Shown: positions 48,979-58,243 of the stretch, one piece after another
Layout: every line of letters begins with the position of its first letter
How positions within the stretch are numbered: position 1 is the first letter of the stretch
Source of the DNA: Gordonia hydrophobica NBRC 16057
GTDB lineage: Bacteria > Actinomycetota > Actinomycetes > Mycobacteriales > Mycobacteriaceae
NCBI RefSeq assembly: GCF_001592365.1
Contig: NZ_BCWU01000004.1
Location: forward strand, 62,001-126,000
Length of the DNA stretch: 64,000 bases
Direction: 5' to 3'
Program-made: the position numbers and the translations under genes
The notes under the pieces: model-generated
Told to the model about the DNA's origin: nothing
Seen by the model: only the letters and a program-made list of their open reading frames with translations
The model's database searches: none

Positions 48979-49280
48979 GTGTCCGATCACCGCGCCCCTG
49001 CTGCTGGCGATCACCGCGACTTCGATCTGCCCGCCGACTTCTTCGCAGGTCCGGGCGACGCGGCCGCACGCGAACTCTGCTTGGCTCGCACCGTCGGCGG
49101 CCGATCCGCCGGATACCTGTCGACGCCTTCGGACTTCTCCATCGGTCTCGGGTGCGATCTCGCGCACGCCGACGAACTCGTCTACGCGACTGCGCGCAGC
49201 GCGCCTTCCCCATGCTGGGCCACGGCATCGCGATCGACGAGCGGATCAGCGACTCGGTGCCCTACCGCCCGGCGCGCTGA
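48979..49280 (+). pseudogene. Remnant of a PrpR/RamB-type short-chain acyl-CoA regulator
   Basis: One frame reads [20 protein letters not shown] then [16 protein letters not shown], typical of the C-terminal domain (DUF2083) of PrpR/RamB. At about 49190 the frame is lost, and another frame continues with [20 protein letters not shown] and DSVPYRPAR, the usual end of that domain. The joint GC-D-C region (CGCGACTGC) implies an out-of-frame deletion of the P-I-G-P-G-C-R-V-C segment. The N-terminal helix-turn-helix is missing. A GTG at 48979 preceded by AGAGG could still start a short peptide. Its divergent position beside prpD is the normal place for prpR. Confidence 0.75.
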
Positions 49281-49467
49281 CGCGAATGCGGAATGGCGAG
49301 GAATAGGGGGCCTGCGCTCGCTGAGTTGACCGAGAAGCTCACCCGACCCGACAATTTCCCGATCCACCATCGACAGTGGCCGCGGATCGCCCGACCGGCG
49401 ATGTTCCTCAATCGGCTCAATCAGGTACCTCACCAATCCGGTGCGAGGAGCGCTACCGTCAGAACGC

Positions 49468-49484
49468 CCCTCGATTCCCGAGGG
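49468..49484 (-). terminator. Small hairpin after the PGRS-like gene
   Basis: CCCTCG (49468-49473) and CGAGGG (49479-49484) with a 5-nt loop, 56 bp beyond the stop of the minus-strand glycine-rich gene. The stretch 49281-49539 shows no other recognisable feature. Confidence 0.35.
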
Positions 49485-49539
49485 TGCGTAGGCAAATCCT
49501 CGGGGCGGACGGTTCGATGTGTACCGGGGTGCGATGTCG

Positions 49540-51102
49540 TCAGGGGCCAGTGCTGATGCCGTCGCTGCCGCCGCCACCGAAGGGTCCGCCTTCGCCCCCG
49601 GCTCCGCCGGTCACTCCGTAGCCGCCGTTGCCGCCGGACCCATCCATTCCACCCCCAGCGCCTGTGCCACCGTTGCCGCCGTCGCCCCCGGTGCCGGAAG
49701 GAGCGTTGCCACCGTTGCCACCGTTGCCTCCGTTGCCGGCTTGGTCGAAGGAGCTGACGTCACCGCCGTCGCCACCAGCCCCGCCCATACCGTCCTGGGC
49801 CGATGCATCGCCTCCCCTGCCTCCGTTGCCTCCGTTGCCTCCGTTGCCTTGGAGGTCTCCGACGCTGTTCGCGCCGTCACCGCCCTTGCCTCCCTGAACC
49901 ACGCCGATTCCGCCGGCTCCGCCGTCTCCACCGTCTCCACCGGCCACATTTCCCTCGCCCACTAACGTGCCGCCGTCTCCGCCGTCTCCGCCGTGGTAGC
50001 CGGCACCCCCGGCCCCTCCGTTCGCGGAGCCACCTCCTCCGTATCCGCGAACGCCGCCGTTGCCGCCATTGCCTCCGTCGCCGACGAGTCCGCTCTGGCC
50101 GGTTGTCCCACCGGTCCCTCCAAGGAGGCCACCACGGCCGGACGTACCGCCCGTGCCGCCTTGGCCGCCGTCGCCGCCGTCGCCGCCAGTGGCGTCGACG
50201 AGAGAGGCTCCGCCGTTGCCTCCGTTACCCCCGTTACCTCCATTGCCTCCGTTACCGCCGTTGCCACCCGTTCCAAAGAGCCAACCGCCGTTGCCTCCGT
50301 TGCCTCCGTTGCCTCCGTTGGTACCGTCCCCACCCATCCCGCCGGGACCAAAGTCATTGTCGACACCGTCCGTGCCCACGGTTCCGGCGGTTCCGTTGTA
50401 GCCGTTGCCGCCGTTGCCCCACAAGAGGCCTGCGTTTTGGCCGTTGGGGGATTCCGCGGTGCCGTCAGCACCGTCGCCGACCAGGAGGACGCCGAGGACG
50501 GAGAGTTGGAGGCCGCCGGTGCCGGGGCTGGCAGTGGGGTTGTAGCCGATGGTGAAGATGATGAAGTTGAGGGTGAACCCGTCGCTGTCGGTGACGGTGA
50601 CGAGGGTGGAGCGCACTGGTTGTGCCGCCGCCGCGGTGGGTGCTGTGGGTGTGGCGAGTGGGGTGGTGATCGGGTTGCTGAACAGCAGTGGTGGAACAAC
50701 GTTCGCAGTGTGAGGCCTCGGGTTGCTCAAGGTCGCTGCGGTCGCGGCGAGGCTGTTGCCGGTGAGGTTGCGCAGGGTGGTGTCGACTCGCTGCGCGAGG
50801 TTCTTGATGCCGGCGCTTGCCGCGGGGTTCGTTCCGGCGGCGTGGAGTTGTCGCAGCGTGGTGCCGGTGTTCTGGTTGTGCACTGCGCCGAGCGAGCTTC
50901 CCACCGACGGTGCGGGAGCGAGATTCCTCGCCAACTCGACGAGTGTGCGCGCGGGTTCGATGTTTTCAGCATTGCTGGTGGCGGCGGAGACCGGTGCTGC
51001 GAGGGCTCCGCCGAGGACGAGGGTGGAAGCGAGCGCAATGCTGCGGACGCCCGCGGTGCGGATGGAGGGATGCGAGGGATGTGCTTGGTGTCGACCTGAC
51101 AT
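49540..51102 (-). CDS. Secreted PGRS-like glycine-rich repeat protein
   Basis: 520 residues. An N-terminal Sec-type signal peptide (about 15-40, ending PVSA before ATSNAE) is followed by a helical region (45-125) and a beta-like segment (160-210). From about residue 228 to the end is a Gly-Gly-Asn/Gly-Gly-X array (for example GGNGGNGGNGGNGG). The transition [19 protein letters not shown] followed by LLWGNGGNG resembles the junction of mycobacterial PE_PGRS proteins, but no PE domain is present. ATG at 51102 has GGAAGG 8 nt upstream. Probably a surface or secreted protein, perhaps forming polyproline-II-like glycine helices; function unknown. Codon pattern is strongly repetitive. Confidence 0.85.
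   Translation of the reverse strand: MSGRHQAHPSHPSIRTAGVRSIALASTLVLGGALAAPVSAATSNAENIEPARTLVELARNLAPAPSVGSSLGAVHNQNTGTTLRQLHAAGTNPAASAGIKNLAQRVDTTLRNLTGNSLAATAATLSNPRPHTANVVPPLLFSNPITTPLATPTAPTAAAAQPVRSTLVTVTDSDGFTLNFIIFTIGYNPTASPGTGGLQLSVLGVLLVGDGADGTAESPNGQNAGLLWGNGGNGYNGTAGTVGTDGVDNDFGPGGMGGDGTNGGNGGNGGNGGWLFGTGGNGGNGGNGGNGGNGGNGGASLVDATGGDGGDGGQGGTGGTSGRGGLLGGTGGTTGQSGLVGDGGNGGNGGVRGYGGGGSANGGAGGAGYHGGDGGDGGTLVGEGNVAGGDGGDGGAGGIGVVQGGKGGDGANSVGDLQGNGGNGGNGGRGGDASAQDGMGGAGGDGGDVSSFDQAGNGGNGGNGGNAPSGTGGDGGNGGTGAGGGMDGSGGNGGYGVTGGAGGEGGPFGGGGSDGISTGP
49600..50420. repeat. Tandem GGN/GGX codon repeat tract
   Basis: Within the PGRS-like gene, 9-nt units such as TTGCCTCCG/TTACCCCCG (plus strand) repeat irregularly, with the longest unbroken runs near 50210-50270, 50290-50325 and 49705-49735. 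Such tracts can change length by slippage or recombination. Confidence 0.8.
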
Positions 51103-51258
51103 GGTGGCGCCTTCCGGTGAGAAACCGGCCGGTGCGTCGACGGAGTCGTCGCGGATCAATCCGTGGCCACGACCGTTGGCGGATGGTCGGCATCGGGATC
51201 GGTGCTAACACCGTAGGCAGTGCGCCGGGCAATATTGGCCGTATTGACCGGTTATCAC

Positions 51259-51274
51259 CTGTTCGGTGGAACAG
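51259..51274. promoter_or_regulatory. Inverted repeat upstream of the PGRS-like gene
   Basis: CTGTTC-GGTG-GAACAG is a perfect 6-bp inverted repeat about 157 bp before the PGRS-like start. It has the reverse polarity of a LexA box (GTTC-N4-GAAC), so SOS control is not implied. A second small repeat, CGGTG-CTAA-CACCG, lies at 51200-51213. Confidence 0.35.
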
Positions 51275-51314
51275 CGGCGGTGGCGGTAGGCGAAGCTCGC
51301 CAGGAACCAATCCG

Positions 51315-52943
51315 CTAATCCCGGCGCGTCGAACGGGCACGAATCGCCAACCCGATCTCGGTGAGCAGTCGGTCGTCGGCGTCGTCGAACCGCAACTCGG
51401 AGAGTTGCTGAGCGCGGTCGATCCGGTAGCGCAGGGTGTTGGCGTGGACACCGAGCGTCCGGGCGGCGTTCCGCACGTTGCCGTGCGCGGCGAGGTAGGC
51501 GGCGACGGAAGGGACGAGGTCGCCGTCGTGTTCGACGTCGTAGTCGACGAGTGTCGTCAGACGCGGGTCGGTCAGGTCGTCGCGCTGAGACAGGACCGCC
51601 AGAATCTCCCCGAGCAGGACCGCGGTCCGCGACTCGGCGAGAGTCGTCACGCGAGCGGATTCGGTGTCCGACGCCGTCGCCGACAGCACCCGATCCACTT
51701 CGACGCGCCCGGTCGAGACCTCAGCGAGTCCCGCAAGCGGCATGACGACCGCGGCCCGCAGGACGGCGCCCGCAAGGATCGGATCGCCGTCGAACCGGGT
51801 CACCAGTCCCCGGGTCCACCGGATGAGCGCTGTCGATCGGACCGCGGGCAGCAGCAGGTACGCGCGACCGTCGAGCACCGTGGTCAACGCTGTTGTCGCG
51901 AACGCGCTGGCGTGCAATCGCAGGGCCCCGCCCACAGCCGTCATCACCTCGCCCTGCCTGCTCTCATCGCCGCCGACCGGAGCGATCCCGATGACGGCGA
52001 CCGGGTCGTCGACGGGCCACCGCAGATAGGCGCCGGCCGACGACGCGTCGATCCCGCCGTGCGCGCCGAACAGACGCTGCACCAGTTGCCCCTCCGTCGA
52101 CGGCGCCTGCATCTCACGCGTCAGGATCCGCGCGGCGATCGCGGCCGCACCGCGCAGGACGTCGGAGGCGTCGTCGGTCAGCGGTCCCGCGCCCTCCTGT
52201 ACCCAGATGGACCCCAGATGCCGGCCAGAACCCGAGTGCACGCCGACCACCAGTCGGCGTCGCATGGCCTGCTCGGGATGTTCGGGAACGTCCACGACCT
52301 CGCCGCCGCGCCGGATCGCGTCGAAGACACCCCACTGGCGCAGGAGGTCGAGGTAGCCGGGTGGCCCCGCCCGACCGAGGATCGTCTGGACGCGGAGGTC
52401 GTCGGCCTCTCCCCTCGACGGCGAGTAGGCGAGGACGCGCGCACTGGTCGCGTCCTCGATCGACACCAGCCCACCCGTGCCGTGCGCGACCAGACCCACC
52501 AGACCGATCAGGTCGACGTCCACACCGGGTGCGAGTTCCGCGGACGCGTCGTCGTCGACGCCCCGGTCCAGCACTCCCTGGACGGTGGCGAGGACCCGAT
52601 CCCACCGGGCCCGATCGTCGACGATCACCACCGCGACGCTCGCCGCCGCAGCGGCGACGCCGAACCGCGGATCCGCAGCCTTGGTGAGAATCAGGACCGG
52701 ACGGTGCGCCGCGTGTCCGGGATCGGCGAGTCCACGCAGCCAGTCCACCACCTCGTCGCCGCTGACGCCGACCAGCAGAACGGCATCGGTCACCGGCTGG
52801 GCCGCGACGGCGAGATCGTCGCTATCGATGATCGACACCGCTCGAATCCACTGCGCACCATCGGGGGCTGCGGCCACCTCGGCGACCGCGGTGTCGAGCG
52901 CCGCGATCACATCGATCGCCGCGACGGACGGCTCCCTCACCAT
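51315..52943 (-). CDS. PucR-family regulator, probably of proline catabolism
   Basis: About 542 residues. An N-terminal sensory part is followed by a C-terminal PucR-type helix-turn-helix (NAARTLGVHANTLRYRIDRA). Divergent from putA-putP with about 70 bp between, which matches the arrangement of proline-responsive activators of this family (PruR-like). ATG at 52943 is preferred; a GTG at 52961 adds six residues. Proline sensing is inferred from position. Confidence 0.83.
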   Translation of the reverse strand: MVREPSVAAIDVIAALDTAVAEVAAAPDGAQWIRAVSIIDSDDLAVAAQPVTDAVLLVGVSGDEVVDWLRGLADPGHAAHRPVLILTKAADPRFGVAAAAASVAVVIVDDRARWDRVLATVQGVLDRGVDDDASAELAPGVDVDLIGLVGLVAHGTGGLVSIEDATSARVLAYSPSRGEADDLRVQTILGRAGPPGYLDLLRQWGVFDAIRRGGEVVDVPEHPEQAMRRRLVVGVHSGSGRHLGSIWVQEGAGPLTDDASDVLRGAAAIAARILTREMQAPSTEGQLVQRLFGAHGGIDASSAGAYLRWPVDDPVAVIGIAPVGGDESRQGEVMTAVGGALRLHASAFATTALTTVLDGRAYLLLPAVRSTALIRWTRGLVTRFDGDPILAGAVLRAAVVMPLAGLAEVSTGRVEVDRVLSATASDTESARVTTLAESRTAVLLGEILAVLSQRDDLTDPRLTTLVDYDVEHDGDLVPSVAAYLAAHGNVRNAARTLGVHANTLRYRIDRAQQLSELRFDDADDRLLTEIGLAIRARSTRRD

Positions 52944-53001
52944 GTCTGCAGAGTGTGCCACTTAGACCGGACATCAGCACAATGATCAGACCTTGGCTTC
53001 G

Positions 53002-53013
53002 TACGATCGAACA
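53002..53013 (+). promoter_or_regulatory. Candidate leaderless promoter of putA
   Basis: TACGAT at 53002-53007 is 6 nt before the ATG at 53014, placing the predicted transcription start on the start codon. No ribosome site is present, which supports the ATG at 53014. Confidence 0.5.
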
Positions 53014-56000
53014 ATGACACGGCGTAGCCGTGCGTCGTCTACTGACACCATGACCGCTGCGCACGCCCTCGATCCCGCCACGACCACCGCTGAACTCCAC
53101 CGGCTGGCCCGCGAATCGGAGACACTCGTGACCCGCTGGCTCCGAGACAGCGAGGCCGCGCACGTGCGGCCCCACGCGTCGGCACGACGACTCGCCGCCG
53201 TCCTGTCCGATCCGCACGGGCTCGACTTCACCGTCGGGTTCGTCGACCGCGTGATCGGCACCGAGGACACCGCCGCGGCGGCACAGGCACTGGCCGAACT
53301 CGCCGACGACGTCCCCGCGACGTTGGACCGGCTCGATCGCCTGCAGATCAGCGTGGGCGGCACCGTGGCGCCCACGCTCGGGAAGATCGTCGTCCCGGCT
53401 GCGCGCGCCCGGATGCGCGCCATGGTCGGTCACATGATCGTCGACGCCCGCGACCGCCGGTTCACCAAGGCCGTCGCTGCGCTCCGCGCCGGTGGACACC
53501 GACTCAACATCAATCCACTCGGCGAGGCGGTCCTCGGCGACACCGAGGCCGACAACCACCTCGCCGACGCTCAGGCCCTCCTGCGCCGCCGCGACGTCGA
53601 CTACATCTCGATCAAGGTCTCGTCGGTCGCCTCGCAGATCTCCATGTGGGCGTTCGACGAGACGGTCGAGTACGTCGTCCGCCGACTGACCCCGTTGTAT
53701 CTCGAGGCCGCCAACGCGCCCGCGGGCACCAAGTTCATCAACCTGGACATGGAGGAGTATCGAGACCTGGAACTCACCATCGCGGTGTTCACCCGGCTGC
53801 TGAGTCTGCCCGAACTTCAGCACGTCGAGGCGGGCATCGTGCTGCAGGCGTATCTGCCCGACGCCCTCGGCGCCATGCAGCGCCTCGCGGAGTTCGCGAC
53901 CCGTCGAGTCGCCGAGGGCGGCGCGGGCATCAAGGTCCGACTGGTCAAGGGCGCCAACCTGGCGATGGAGACCGTCCACGCCGAACTCGCCGGCTGGCCG
54001 CAGGTCACCTGTCCATCGAAGACCGCCACCGACGCGAACTACAAACTGGTCCTGCACTGGCTGCTGCGGCCGGAGAACATGCGCGGCCTGCGGGTCGGCG
54101 TGGCGGGCCACAACCTCTTCGACATCGCCTTCGCGCATCTGCTGGCCGACAGCCGCGGTGTCTCGCGTCGCGTCGAGTTCGAGATGCTGCAGGGCATGGC
54201 TGCCGAGCAGGCCGAGGTGCTCTCGCAGGACGTCGGTCGACTGCTGCTGTACGTGCCGACGGTGAAGCCGGCGGAGTTCGACGTCGCGATCTCGTATCTG
54301 GTCCGCCGCCTCGAGGAGAACGCCTCGTCGCAGAACTTCATGTCCGGAATCTTCGCGTTGACGCCGGGCAGCGCCATGTACCGGCGCGAGGCCGGGCGGT
54401 TCACCGACGCCGTCGCCGAGGTGGCACGACACTTGTCGGCCACCGGGTACGACGCCCCGAGTCCTCGCCACACGCAGGATCGTCGCGTCGACCAGACTCC
54501 CCCGTTCGACGCCGCACTCGGGCTCCCCGCATTCGCGAACGAACCCGACACCAACGCCGCGCTGCCCGCCAACCAGGAGTGGGCACGCGACGCGATCGCC
54601 GTCGCGACTCCCGCGTGGCTCGCCGCACAGCCCGTGCCTGCACGTGTCACGGCCGACGAGGTCGACGCCGTGGTGTCGCGTGCCCGCACCGCCGCTGCCC
54701 AGTGGGCGACGCGGCCCGCCGCGCAGCGGGCGGCCATCCTCTATCGCGCCGCCGACATTCTCGGACGTCGACGCGGCCATCTGGTCTCCTTGGCTGCCGC
54801 GGAGGCCGGAAAGGCCGTCGCGCAGACGGATCCGGAGATCTCCGAGGCCATCGACTTCGCCCGCTACTACGCCCATCGAGCGCTCGAACTCGACGACCTC
54901 CCGGCGGCCTTCAGCCCCGACCGCGTGATCGTCGTGACCCCACCGTGGAACTTCCCGATCGCGATCCCGGCCGGCGGTACGTTCGCCGCACTGGCCGCGG
55001 GCGCCGCCGTGATTCACAAACCGTCGAAGCCGACCCCGCACTGCTCGATGGCGATCCTGGAGGCCCTGTGGGACGCGGGTGTCCCCCGCGACGCATGTCA
55101 AGGCGTCTTCCCCGACGAAGGGCCCGCCGGTCGAGCACTGATCAGCCACCCCGACGTCGATCGGGTCATCCTGACCGGCGCGTCGGAGACCGCGAGCCTG
55201 TTCGCCTCTTGGCGGGCGGACCTGCGGATCAATGCTGAGACGTCCGGCAAGAACTCACTCATCGTGACGCCGTCCGCCGACCGCGATCTCGCCGTCTCCG
55301 ACCTCGTCCACAGCGCGTTCGGCCACGCCGGGCAGAAGTGCTCGGCGGCGTCGCTCGGCATCCTGGTCGGCAGCACGTACCGCTCCGAGCGCTTCCGCCG
55401 ACAGTTGGTGGACGCCGCGACCTCGGCCGTCGTCGACTGGCCGCGGAATCTCGCGGCCACCATCGGCCCGCTGACCGAGGAGCCCAGAGACAAACTCCTG
55501 CGCGCACTCACCACACTCGAGCCCGGCGAGAGCTGGCTGTTGCGCCCCCGCCGTCTCGACGAATCAGGGCGCCTGTGGTCACCCGGCATCAAGAACGGCG
55601 TGGCCCCCGGGTCGTTCTTCCACCTCACCGAGTGCTTCGGTCCGGTCCTCGGACTGATGCGTGCGGAGAGCCTGGACGAGGCGATCGCTCTGCAGAACGC
55701 CACCGACTTCGGCCTCACCGCCGGCCTGCACTCACGCGAGCCGCGTGACGTGCGCACCTGGCTCGAGCGCGTCGAGGCGGGCAACCTGTACGTGAACCGC
55801 GGTATCACCGGCGCCATCGTCCGACGGCAGCCGTTCGGCGGCTGGAAGCGATCGTCGGTGGGGCTGGGGTCCAAGGCGGGCGGCCCCAATTATCTGATGC
55901 TGTTCGGGTCCTGGGCCGACCGCGAAGCCGAGATCGGTGCGCCGACCGCCGCACCACGACTGCCCGACCTCGCCGCGTTCGCGACCGGTGTCGCCGGCAT

Positions 56001-56571
56001 CGTCGACGGCGTCGACACGACCTGGTTGCGCACCGCACTGGCCGACGACGACCGCGCCTGGGACGCCGAGTTCAGCACCGCGCGCGACGAGACGGCACTG
56101 ATCGGCGAAGCGAACATCTTCCGCTACCGCCCGACGGCCGTCGCTCTGCGCGTCACCGCGGCCTCCGTTCCCGTGCGTATTGCTCGGCTGATCGCCGCGG
56201 CCCGTCGCACGGGGTCACCGATCACCGTGGTGCCCGAACCCGGGCTGGACGCCGCGACGGCAGCGGTGCTCGATGCGGCCCGTCGCCTCGGCGTGGTGGT
56301 GACCGCGCCCGCCGGCGACCGAGAACTCGTCGCTGCGGTGACCGGTCGCGGCATCTCGCGCATCCGCCTGGCCGAACCGGCGAGCCCCGCACTTCGGGAC
56401 CTGCTGTCGGGTCGGCCCGAGATCGCACTCCTCGACGACGCGGTGACGGCGGCAGGCCGAGTGGAGTTGCGGTACTGGTTGCACGAGCAGTCCGTCTCCA
56501 TGACGCTGCATCGCTTCGGTAACACTGATCGGGCATTCATCGAACTGGCCGCAGAGTTGACGCGACCGTGA
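53014..56571 (+). CDS. putA: Bifunctional proline dehydrogenase / P5C dehydrogenase PutA
   Basis: 1185 residues. The FAD-dependent proline dehydrogenase half (about 60-470) has YISIKVSSVASQISMW, GIKVRLVKGANLAME and a late FEMLQGMA. The aldehyde-dehydrogenase half (about 540-1000) has the NAD motifs VVTPPWNFPIAIPAGG and LTGASETASLF, and catalytic Cys776 in GHAGQKCSAASLG. Oxidises proline to glutamate with channelled P5C. The N-terminal ribbon-helix-helix repressor domain of E. coli PutA is absent, so control falls to the PucR protein. ATG at 53050 is an alternative start. M. tuberculosis uses two separate enzymes instead. Confidence 0.94.
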   Translation: MTRRSRASSTDTMTAAHALDPATTTAELHRLARESETLVTRWLRDSEAAHVRPHASARRLAAVLSDPHGLDFTVGFVDRVIGTEDTAAAAQALAELADDVPATLDRLDRLQISVGGTVAPTLGKIVVPAARARMRAMVGHMIVDARDRRFTKAVAALRAGGHRLNINPLGEAVLGDTEADNHLADAQALLRRRDVDYISIKVSSVASQISMWAFDETVEYVVRRLTPLYLEAANAPAGTKFINLDMEEYRDLELTIAVFTRLLSLPELQHVEAGIVLQAYLPDALGAMQRLAEFATRRVAEGGAGIKVRLVKGANLAMETVHAELAGWPQVTCPSKTATDANYKLVLHWLLRPENMRGLRVGVAGHNLFDIAFAHLLADSRGVSRRVEFEMLQGMAAEQAEVLSQDVGRLLLYVPTVKPAEFDVAISYLVRRLEENASSQNFMSGIFALTPGSAMYRREAGRFTDAVAEVARHLSATGYDAPSPRHTQDRRVDQTPPFDAALGLPAFANEPDTNAALPANQEWARDAIAVATPAWLAAQPVPARVTADEVDAVVSRARTAAAQWATRPAAQRAAILYRAADILGRRRGHLVSLAAAEAGKAVAQTDPEISEAIDFARYYAHRALELDDLPAAFSPDRVIVVTPPWNFPIAIPAGGTFAALAAGAAVIHKPSKPTPHCSMAILEALWDAGVPRDACQGVFPDEGPAGRALISHPDVDRVILTGASETASLFASWRADLRINAETSGKNSLIVTPSADRDLAVSDLVHSAFGHAGQKCSAASLGILVGSTYRSERFRRQLVDAATSAVVDWPRNLAATIGPLTEEPRDKLLRALTTLEPGESWLLRPRRLDESGRLWSPGIKNGVAPGSFFHLTECFGPVLGLMRAESLDEAIALQNATDFGLTAGLHSREPRDVRTWLERVEAGNLYVNRGITGAIVRRQPFGGWKRSSVGLGSKAGGPNYLMLFGSWADREAEIGAPTAAPRLPDLAAFATGVAGIVDGVDTTWLRTALADDDRAWDAEFSTARDETALIGEANIFRYRPTAVALRVTAASVPVRIARLIAAARRTGSPITVVPEPGLDAATAAVLDAARRLGVVVTAPAGDRELVAAVTGRGISRIRLAEPASPALRDLLSGRPEIALLDDAVTAAGRVELRYWLHEQSVSMTLHRFGNTDRAFIELAAELTRP

Positions 56572-56637
56572 CTATCGTTGCCATCGCTCGTCCGCGCCCC
56601 GTCGGCCCGCCCGGCACCACCTCGAGGAGATGAATGC

Positions 56638-58188
56638 ATGGCCGTTGATCCCGACGACAAGGTCATCGCCCTGGTCGCTGTGGGGCTGTACTTCGCTGCG
56701 ATGCTCGGCATCGGTTGGTACGCCTACCGCCGCACCCGCAACGACTTGGACGGCTACATGTTGGCCGGCCGCGGACTGAAGCCGTGGATCGCCGCCCTCA
56801 GCGCAGGCGCGTCGGACATGTCCGGCTGGCTGCTGATGGGCCTGCCCGGCGCCATGTACGTCTCGGGCCTGTCCGCGTCATGGATCATGATCGGACTGCT
56901 GATCGGTGCGTGGACCAATTGGAAGATCGTCGCACCGCGACTGCGCGCCTACACCGAGGTGGCACGCGATTCCATCACCATCCCCAGCTTCCTCGAATCG
57001 CGACTGCACGACGACTCGCGCATGCTCCGCATCGTGTGCGGCGTGATCATCCTGGTGTTCTTCACGTTCTACGTCTCCAGCGGCATGGTGGCGTCCGGCA
57101 AGTTCTTCGACAGCTCGTTCGGCGTCGACTACACGATCGGCATGCTGATCGTCGCCGGCGTCACCATGCTCTACACCCTGTTCGGAGGCTTCCTCGGTGC
57201 GTCGCTGACCGACGTCGCACAGGGTCTGCTGCTGGTGGTGGCGCTGTTGGCGGTGCCGATCATCGGCGTCATCGACCTCGGCGGCGTCGGCGCCACCCTC
57301 GACGGTGTCCGGGCCGTCGATCCCGGCCGTCTGAGCTTCATCACCGGCAGCTCCGTCATCAGCATCATCTCCGCCGCCGCGTGGGGCCTCGGCTACTTCG
57401 GTCAGCCGCACATCATCGTCCGATTCATGGCCTTGCGCGTGCCCTCCGAAGCCGGTGTGGCGCGCCGTATCGGGATCGGCTGGATGTTCCTGTGCGCCCT
57501 CGGCGCGGTGGGCACGGCACTCGTCGGGATCGCCTACTTCGCCAAGAACACCGCCGATGCCCCCGCCGACAGCGAGACCATCTTCCTGGTCCTGTCCGAG
57601 CTGCTGTTCCACCCGTTCATCGCGGGTCTGGTGCTGGCCGCCGTGCTCGCCGCGATCATGTCGACGATCTCGTCGCAGCTCGTCGTCTGCTCATCGGCAC
57701 TGGTCGAGGACCTGTACAAGCTGGTCGCGCAGAAGTCCGGCCGACCGGAGCTCTCCGACAAGACCTACGTGATCCTCGGCCGCTGCGGCGTCCTCGCGAT
57801 CGCGGTCATCGCCGCCGTCCTCGCCATCTCGCCGTCCAACAGCATTCTGGACCTCGTCGCCTTCGCGTGGGCCGGTTTCGGCTCCGCCTTCGGCCCGATC
57901 ATCATCGTGAGCCTGTACTGGCGTCGGGTCAGCACCGCGGGCGCCCTGTCCGGCATCGTCGTCGGGGCCGCGGTCTCGTACGCATGGGGACAGTCGTGGC
58001 TCAGCGAACAGATGTACGAGATCGTGCCCGGCTTCTTCGCGAGCCTGCTCGTCATCATCGTCGTCAGCGCCCTGACACACCGCCGCGACCCGGAGATCGA
58101 CGAGGAGTTCACGCGCGCGGTCGAGTTGAGCCGGTCCAAGGAACCGTACGTCGAACCGCCGAACGAGCCGTCTCTCACCGACGCCTGA
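56638..58188 (+). CDS. putP: Sodium/proline symporter PutP
   Basis: 516-residue sodium:solute symporter family protein with about 13 helices. Shows GRGLKPWIAALSAGASDMSGWLLMGLPG with the substrate/sodium-site residues, YTLFGGFLGASLTDVAQG, and IMSTISSQLVVCSSALVEDLY. Starts 67 nt after putA, with GAGGAGA 8 nt before the ATG. Imports proline for PutA. Confidence 0.93.
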   Translation: MAVDPDDKVIALVAVGLYFAAMLGIGWYAYRRTRNDLDGYMLAGRGLKPWIAALSAGASDMSGWLLMGLPGAMYVSGLSASWIMIGLLIGAWTNWKIVAPRLRAYTEVARDSITIPSFLESRLHDDSRMLRIVCGVIILVFFTFYVSSGMVASGKFFDSSFGVDYTIGMLIVAGVTMLYTLFGGFLGASLTDVAQGLLLVVALLAVPIIGVIDLGGVGATLDGVRAVDPGRLSFITGSSVISIISAAAWGLGYFGQPHIIVRFMALRVPSEAGVARRIGIGWMFLCALGAVGTALVGIAYFAKNTADAPADSETIFLVLSELLFHPFIAGLVLAAVLAAIMSTISSQLVVCSSALVEDLYKLVAQKSGRPELSDKTYVILGRCGVLAIAVIAAVLAISPSNSILDLVAFAWAGFGSAFGPIIIVSLYWRRVSTAGALSGIVVGAAVSYAWGQSWLSEQMYEIVPGFFASLLVIIVVSALTHRRDPEIDEEFTRAVELSRSKEPYVEPPNEPSLTDA

Positions 58189-58243
58189 CACCCGTCGTCG
58201 AGGCGGTGATCGTCGGCGCTGATCTCCCGCAGCCGATCGGCGA

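Noticed and set aside
49293-49556. Plus-strand 87-codon frame in the same interval
   Set aside because: No start context or recognisable motif; probably chance in GC-rich DNA.
49182-49577. Minus-strand 131-codon frame between the regulator remnant and the PGRS-like gene
   Set aside because: Runs across the pseudogene end and the PGRS-like stop, with no ribosome site or similarity.
49600-50420. CRISPR-like regular repeats
   Set aside because: The periodicity is a codon repeat of a Gly-Gly-Asn protein; there are no spacers or cas genes.
51259-51274. LexA box upstream of the PGRS-like gene
   Set aside because: The half sites are in reverse order (GTTC-N4-GAAC) to the SOS consensus.
51103-51314. 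PE domain upstream of or within the glycine-rich protein
   Set aside because: No PE motif or 110-residue helical PE region was found; the N-terminus is a conventional signal peptide.
52822-55149. Long minus-strand open frame (775 codons) opposite putA
   Set aside because: High-GC codon bias in putA leaves the opposite strand open; the translation has no recognisable domain and putA is clearly coding.
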